Positions 8,437 to 12,346 of a stretch of 12,346 nt of DNA are shown here, piece after piece. Numbering within the stretch: position 1 is the stretch's first letter; every line of letters starts with the position of its first letter. This DNA comes from Aureococcus anophagefferens (lineage: Eukaryota; Sar; Pelagophyceae; Pelagomonadales; Pelagomonadaceae). The translations under genes and the position numbers were made by a program. The stretch is taken from the NCBI RefSeq assembly GCF_000186865.1, contig NW_008705567.1, positions 138,400-150,745 of the forward strand, written 5' to 3'. The notes under the pieces were generated by a model, which worked only from the letters and a program-made list of their open reading frames with translations, did not search any database and was not told the DNA's origin.

Positions 8437-8444
8437 ATGTTGAA
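8437..8444 (+). repeat. 8-bp target site duplication, right
   Basis: Second exact copy of ATGTTGAA, directly after the MITE terminus TTCACTG. Confidence 0.85.
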
Positions 8445-8489
8445 TGATTACAGATCTTCAGGCGAATCTTGCTACGACTCCAACAATTC

Positions 8490-9862
8490 ATGAGTGCTGT
8501 TGAGACGGTGCGCATATGCATTTTTGTGTCTTACGCCGTGTTTACGCTTGTGATTTCGTTGATCGCATGCGTGGACCCAGAAGGGGATGGGTGGCATAAC
8601 AAGTTGGCGGGTCTCGTCTCTGGCTTCCCGGAGCACGTAGTCTGGCCTGCGATTGGCCAATTGTGCGGGAAACGAGCAGAAGAACGGGTCGCTAAGCTTA
8701 CCCGGTGGCTTTGCGCGGAACCAAATCCTGTGCTACAGATTCTATATCTAACTTTTGTGTGCGGTGGGTACGGAGCTGCAGTTATTTTTGCATACCCGCG
8801 ATGACGCTGCGTCTCTCAGTCTCAATTACGAGTGTAGGCATATACCTTGCAGGCGTGTTCCTTGCGCGAGTCTAGGTGCACATCACAAGGGTTTGGGGAT
8901 GTTGTTTTTTGCATCCTGTCTCACTTCTTTTATTGCTGCAAGCACCGGAGAACCTGGCTACATTGTTGACAATCAAACCGTAGCCAAGCATGATAATTAT
9001 GCGCAATGCTACGGCGCCGACACAGTTCCCATCGCACCTTGCTCTGCGTAGGTATGATAACGTACATTTTCTACCTAATAAAATCTGTAGTACAGCCAAG
9101 GTGCGCAAGGTGGCAAGGTCTAAATTCTGCACGACAACCTGGTGCAATGTTGCACGGTTCGATCATTTTTGCCCCTGGATCAACAATGCGATTGGCGAGG
9201 AGAATTATCGAATTTTTCTTCTGTTCCTAAGTTGTCACGCATTATTTTTGTGCTACGGGGCCGTCTGCATCTCTTTTATTCTTTATGATCTCATTTTGAG
9301 AGAGGACCTCTTCAACGCAAGTTTTTATGATCCGCGCACCGGTGAGTTGACTCACTCATCCAGGATGTTGCGCTTCGAGCGTCTAAGACATTGGCAGCGA
9401 TGTAAACCTAGCGTGCGCTGTAGGCTCGTCCTCCGATACCTCGTGACCGTGGAACGTGTGCTTTGCGGACTTCTTGCAACCTCCATCGTCATGGCCAGCG
9501 TCGTCACTGGCTTTCTCGCATACCATCTATGGCTCATCAAGCTTGGACGGACAACAAATGAGCACTACAAATGGATTTTCCTGAAACAACGGAAAACGAG
9601 AAAAGAAAACAAGACTAGGCTTTTTGCGGGTGAGACCTTTCTCAAGCAAACAGGAAGTTCAAGCACGAATCGGACGCTGCTCGCAGATACAGACGACGTG
9701 GATGGCGAAATCCCAGTCGGCATTCACCACAGCGCGACCTCGGATAATGCTTACAACCAGGGCTTTTTTCGCAACCTCGGTGAGGTTGCATTTCCCAGAT
9801 CCCGTCGTGCAGACGCACTCAGACGCGCCAGGAAGGCAGGTAAATCAGAGAAAGCGAAGTGA
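8490..9862 (+). CDS. ZDHHC4/Swf1-like DHHC palmitoyltransferase with degenerate Cys-rich domain
   Basis: DHHC enzymes transfer palmitate to cysteines of membrane proteins. Three exons are inferred: 8490-8767, 8820-8979 and 9026-9862, with introns of 52 nt (8768-8819) and 46 nt (8980-9025), giving 424 residues. The second intron is well supported because it restores the family spacing between the PG-x-I-x-x-N region and YDNVHFLP. The first is less sure because it removes an YPR motif expected in relatives. Hydrophobic segments flank the core: one near the N terminus, one before the MITE-distal exon junction, one around [10 protein letters not shown], and two after the core. The core matches ZDHHC4-type sequence (ARSK, RFDH-CPW, NN, NYR-F) and a TTNE motif sits at residues 322-325. 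The DHHC tetrad is DHFC (192-195), and several zinc ligands are replaced. It could be a divergent enzyme, a pseudoenzyme or a decaying gene. Confidence 0.7.
8768..8819 (+). other. Intron, 52 nt (inferred, uncertain)
   Basis: GTACGG to CTCAG. This phase-2 GT-AG gap removes the stop at 8802-8804 and reaches the frame of the second exon. It also removes the codons for a family-like YPR sequence, so the boundary may be wrong or the gene may be frameshifted here. Confidence 0.35.
8980..9025 (+). other. Intron, 46 nt (inferred)
   Basis: GTAGCC to ACACAG, phase 0. It joins GYIVDNQT to [13 protein letters not shown] with the spacing seen in ZDHHC4-like proteins, and avoids the stop at 9049-9051. Confidence 0.7.
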
Positions 9863-10902
9863 CGACGCGGCTAGCTTAGCCCCGAACTCGTGTTTTATTA
9901 CATGTGCGTTTGCGTTATTACTACTGGGTGTTTCCGGTAACGAGTTAGGCTCCGGCTCTGCGGAGGCTCCCCCAGTAGCGTGGCTTCCGTAGAAACCACC
10001 CGTAGTGACGCGTTCTAAGACGAGTCCGACGCGTTGGATGGGAATCCGATGTCCAATCCGACCACTAGATGATCGCGTTCCGCGCGGCGGCCGCGCGTCG
10101 CTCCGCGGCCGCGTTCGCGCGCGAATAAAACCCCGAAAACGGTACCTCCGGGGACGACCGGACAACCGAGCGACGACACTCGCCGGCGTCCGCCGGCGGG
10201 GTGTCGGTGGCCATTTAAGTGGGAATGACCCCGCGTCGATAGCCGAAGAGTCGACCTGAGGATGGGGGAGGCGAATAGGACACTTTGACCCGCGTTGTTC
10301 CCACCCCTCAGAAACCGACGCGTTTGATCGCGTGGGACAGGCCGTCGAATTTAATTGGCACTTTTTTCTGTGAGATTCATGGCTTTCGTCCCGCCAGCAC
10401 TCTGGAATTTTCCATCGCGCGTCGCCATCGGTAAGATTTTGCTTACTTTCAACAGGAACCGCTTCCGACGGCGGGCGCCGTAAGCTCACCGCGGCCGGTG
10501 AATTTAATTGGAGGACCCCGCCTCGTTGTAAGCAGACGCGTTTGGGTTAATTTATTGAAGTAGTAATCGAAAACCTCATCGAAATCGTCCACAACTGCAT
10601 CGTTTCGACCGACGGCCAACGCTGCGATGATGTGATGCGCCGGCGCCGCGCCGTTTTGCGCTAGGCGGTGCACGGAAAGCGCGCGTGCTGCGCCGGACAG
10701 CGACGGCGGGGGTTCGGGAGCGCAAAAATTCCTGCTGGCGGCCTCCTGCGGCGAGACTGTCGATCACTGCGACTGCGGGGCGCGCCCCCACTCGATTTTT
10801 GCATCCCCGGGTTCATATACCGTGATAGCGGGCATGGGGCAACTCATCACCGCGCTACGGTCGCCCTGCGACTGAATTAGGTTCGAAACTCCCCCGCGCG
10901 CG
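9863..10902. other. GC-rich region without a well-supported gene
   Basis: GC content rises abruptly just after the DHHC stop codon. The region has two NotI-type GCGGCCGC palindromes close together (about 10089-10112), an AATAAA near 10123, and a 12-bp sequence GAATTTAATTGG that occurs at about 10346 and 10499. A minus-strand frame open from about 10760 to 10449 has a moderately protein-like core (about 10650-10530) but no family match, no ATG at its head and competing open frames. I leave it uncalled. Confidence 0.35.
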
Positions 10903-10921
10903 CGACGACGACGACGACGGC

Positions 10922-10958
<37 letters not shown>

Positions 10959-10984
10959 ACGACGACCGACCGACCGACCGACCG
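10903..10984. repeat. Composite microsatellite (CGA)n(CGG)n(CGA)n(CCGA)n
   Basis: An uninterrupted run in which the repeated unit changes in turn from CGA to CGG, back to CGA, then to CCGA. It lies about 160 bp upstream of the next gene's first ATG. Confidence 0.9.
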
Positions 10985-11143
10985 GCCCAGAAAGTAGGTG
11001 CCAGGAACTCGCCCTGGACCCAGGGGAAGTCGCCCGAGGTCCCCCCGAGTACGCCCAAGTAGGATTTAATCAAAGTTTACCACCCGAGCTCAAGGTCACA
11101 CTGTGGCACACTCCAAAAGTCAACATCTCGTCAAGGTGCCGCC

Positions 11144-11794
11144 ATGAACATCTCCGACGCGGGCTATGCGACGGGCCAGGACCGCTTCCGGCGGGAGCGA
11201 GGAGGCGGCGCGGGACACGGCGCGGTCGCGGACCGAGGACCTCGAGGGCGGCGTGCCGCTGCCGCTGCGTGCGCATAGATGCGCCGCGTCCACCTCGAGC
11301 TCACGGACGCGGCCGGCGCGCGGCGGACGCGCACCATGCGCTTCAACGACGGCGAGTCCATCGCGCGGGACCTCAAGGACAACGAGGGCACCGTCTTCGC
11401 GTGCGCGACGCCCGCGCTCGGGTACCAGGACGAGTTCGAGCTCTTCGTCGCCGCGAAGGGCCCGCGCGGCAACGTCATCGAGACGCTCCGCGCCGACCAG
11501 ACCATCAACGGCATCAACTTCAAGAAGGGCCGCCTCCTCGTCTACTGCCACGACCTCGCCCGCGTCCACGACGACCCGGCCCGCCGCACGTTTGAGCTCG
11601 AGCCGACGCTCCGCGCCGTCGAAGCCCGGATGGTCCGGAAGACGGGCGTCGCGCTCGACGACGCGGGAGACGCGCCGGCGCCCGCGGACAAGCCCAGGAC
11701 GGGCCTGTCGGCGGCCTTTGCCGCCGTCGACGGACGCCTCGTCGTGCTGTCCGAGGCCGAGAACGCCAAGACCGTCGCCGCGTGCGACGGGTGA
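11144..11794 (+). CDS. Unidentified high-GC3 gene
   Basis: From the ATG at 11279 the frame runs 171 codons to TGA at 11792-11794. Nearly every codon ends in G or C, strong evidence of real coding in a GC-rich background. The product is a compact, charged alpha/beta-like protein with no signal peptide or membrane segment; a block around residues 30-90 (FACATPALGYQDEFELF then INGINFKKGRLLVYCHD) looks like a folded core. I do not recognise a family. An ATG at 11144 in a strong GCCGCC context is in the same frame but separated by a TAG at 11276-11278. A 54-nt GT-AG gap (11225-11278) would remove the TAG in phase and add an N-terminal exon. Between the two ATGs another frame also has coding-like codon use, so the 5' structure is unsettled. 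Confidence 0.6.
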
Positions 11795-12029
11795 CTCCGC
11801 GCTCGCCGTCGTCTCCCGCCGCGCGTGTCCCGCGCCACAGAGCACCTCGCAACGACCTTTTAGCAGAAACTCATAAAAAGAGGCTAGATCGACGAGAAAT
11901 CGGGGTGTTTCGACGGGACAACGGTCCTTTAAGCGCGGCTATGGTTTACCCCAAAATCGGGGTCTGCTGGGGGTGCCTCCGCGTGGCGGGAGCCGTTAGT
12001 GAGCTAAACCACCCGGCTATCATCAGCTA

Positions 12030-12048
12030 AATAAAACTCGCAAATAAA
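12030..12048 (+). terminator. Possible poly(A) signals
   Basis: Two AATAAA hexamers at 12030-12035 and 12043-12048, about 240 bases after the stop of the high-GC3 gene. They stand out in a GC-rich context, but usage is inferred only from the hexamers. Confidence 0.3.
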
Positions 12049-12058
12049 GCCGCTGGCT

Positions 12059-12346
12059 GTGGCGGTCCTCCCCCAGCTCGCCGCTTCCCCGGGGCCCGGG
12101 GTGGCGCGGCGTATTAGGGGCCCCTGCGCGACGGTGCGTGCCGCGGTCCCGCTACAACCGGCCCGTGCCCAGCCCGTGCCCCGGGCCGCGTGCCGGGCGT
12201 GCCCGGCAGCGGTTCCCGCGTTCCCGGTGCCGTGCCCGGCCGGCCGTGCCCACGCGTCCCCGGCCGCGTGCCGGCCCCGTGCCGGCGTGCCCGGGCGGCG
12301 TGCGGCGTGCCGCGTGCCGAGATCGTGCCCGGCCGCGTGCCGGGAC
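12059..12346. repeat. GTGCC-rich cryptic repeat to the window edge
   Basis: Extremely GC-rich low-complexity sequence dominated by variants of CCGTGCC, GGCGTGCC and GGCCGCGTGCC with irregular spacing. It has no start-to-stop frame of note. Confidence 0.7.

Noticed and set aside
10005..10259. Arg-rich plus ORF and its minus-strand counterpart at 9845-10489
   Set aside because: Short, highly basic and low in complexity, typical of random open frames in GC-rich DNA.
11120..11845. Minus-strand ORF of about 240 codons over the high-GC3 gene
   Set aside because: Antisense shadow in GC-rich DNA, where stops are rare; the plus frame has the consistent G/C third positions.
11166..11876. Ser/Arg/Thr-rich plus ORF overlapping the high-GC3 gene
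   Set aside because: A shifted-frame shadow of GC-biased codons: it has the expected Arg/Ser/Pro-rich low-complexity product. Only its part before 11279 remains ambiguous.

Overview
The window looks like nuclear DNA of a unicellular eukaryote, perhaps a picoalga or another protist; the taxon is inference. Genes are interrupted by GT-AG gaps of 38-58 nt that restore reading frame, several products are typically eukaryotic (a ZDHHC4-like palmitoyltransferase, a Sel1-repeat/PDZ protein, long helical scaffold-like proteins), and there are no operons or ribosome-binding sites. Composition changes sharply. The genes left of about 9.86 kb have mixed codon use and short introns, while the right quarter is very GC-rich and holds one gene with almost exclusively G/C third codon positions.

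Layout. Positions 1-3343 hold two minus-strand, multi-exon genes for helical proteins I could not identify. One runs off the left edge. The other loses its open frame within ten bases of a transposon fragment. Positions 3352-4741 are mobile-element DNA: a truncated hAT-type MITE copy directly abutting an element with 99-bp terminal inverted repeats. That element carries an unknown ORF and two related coding fragments in opposite orientations. Positions 4983-6311 hold a plus-strand gene with Sel1-like repeats, an Asn-rich linker and a PDZ-like domain; one intron of 58 nt is clear and a second of only 27 nt is a strong candidate. Positions 6312-8239 hold no gene I can support, but include a 9-bp minisatellite and a field of hairpins with paired direct repeats. 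Positions 8248-8436 are a complete 189-bp hAT-type MITE flanked by an 8-bp target duplication. Forty-five bases after that duplication starts a DHHC-family gene (8490-9862) whose zinc-binding cysteine-rich domain is badly eroded and whose active motif reads DHFC.

Positions 9863-11143 are GC-rich and mostly non-coding, with a composite triplet/tetranucleotide microsatellite. Positions 11144-11794 carry a high-GC3 gene of unknown function, followed by possible poly(A) signals and about 290 bp of GTGCC-rich cryptic repeat.

I see no pathway linking the genes. The most interesting parts are the nested mobile elements, the candidate 27-nt intron and the degenerate DHHC protein.
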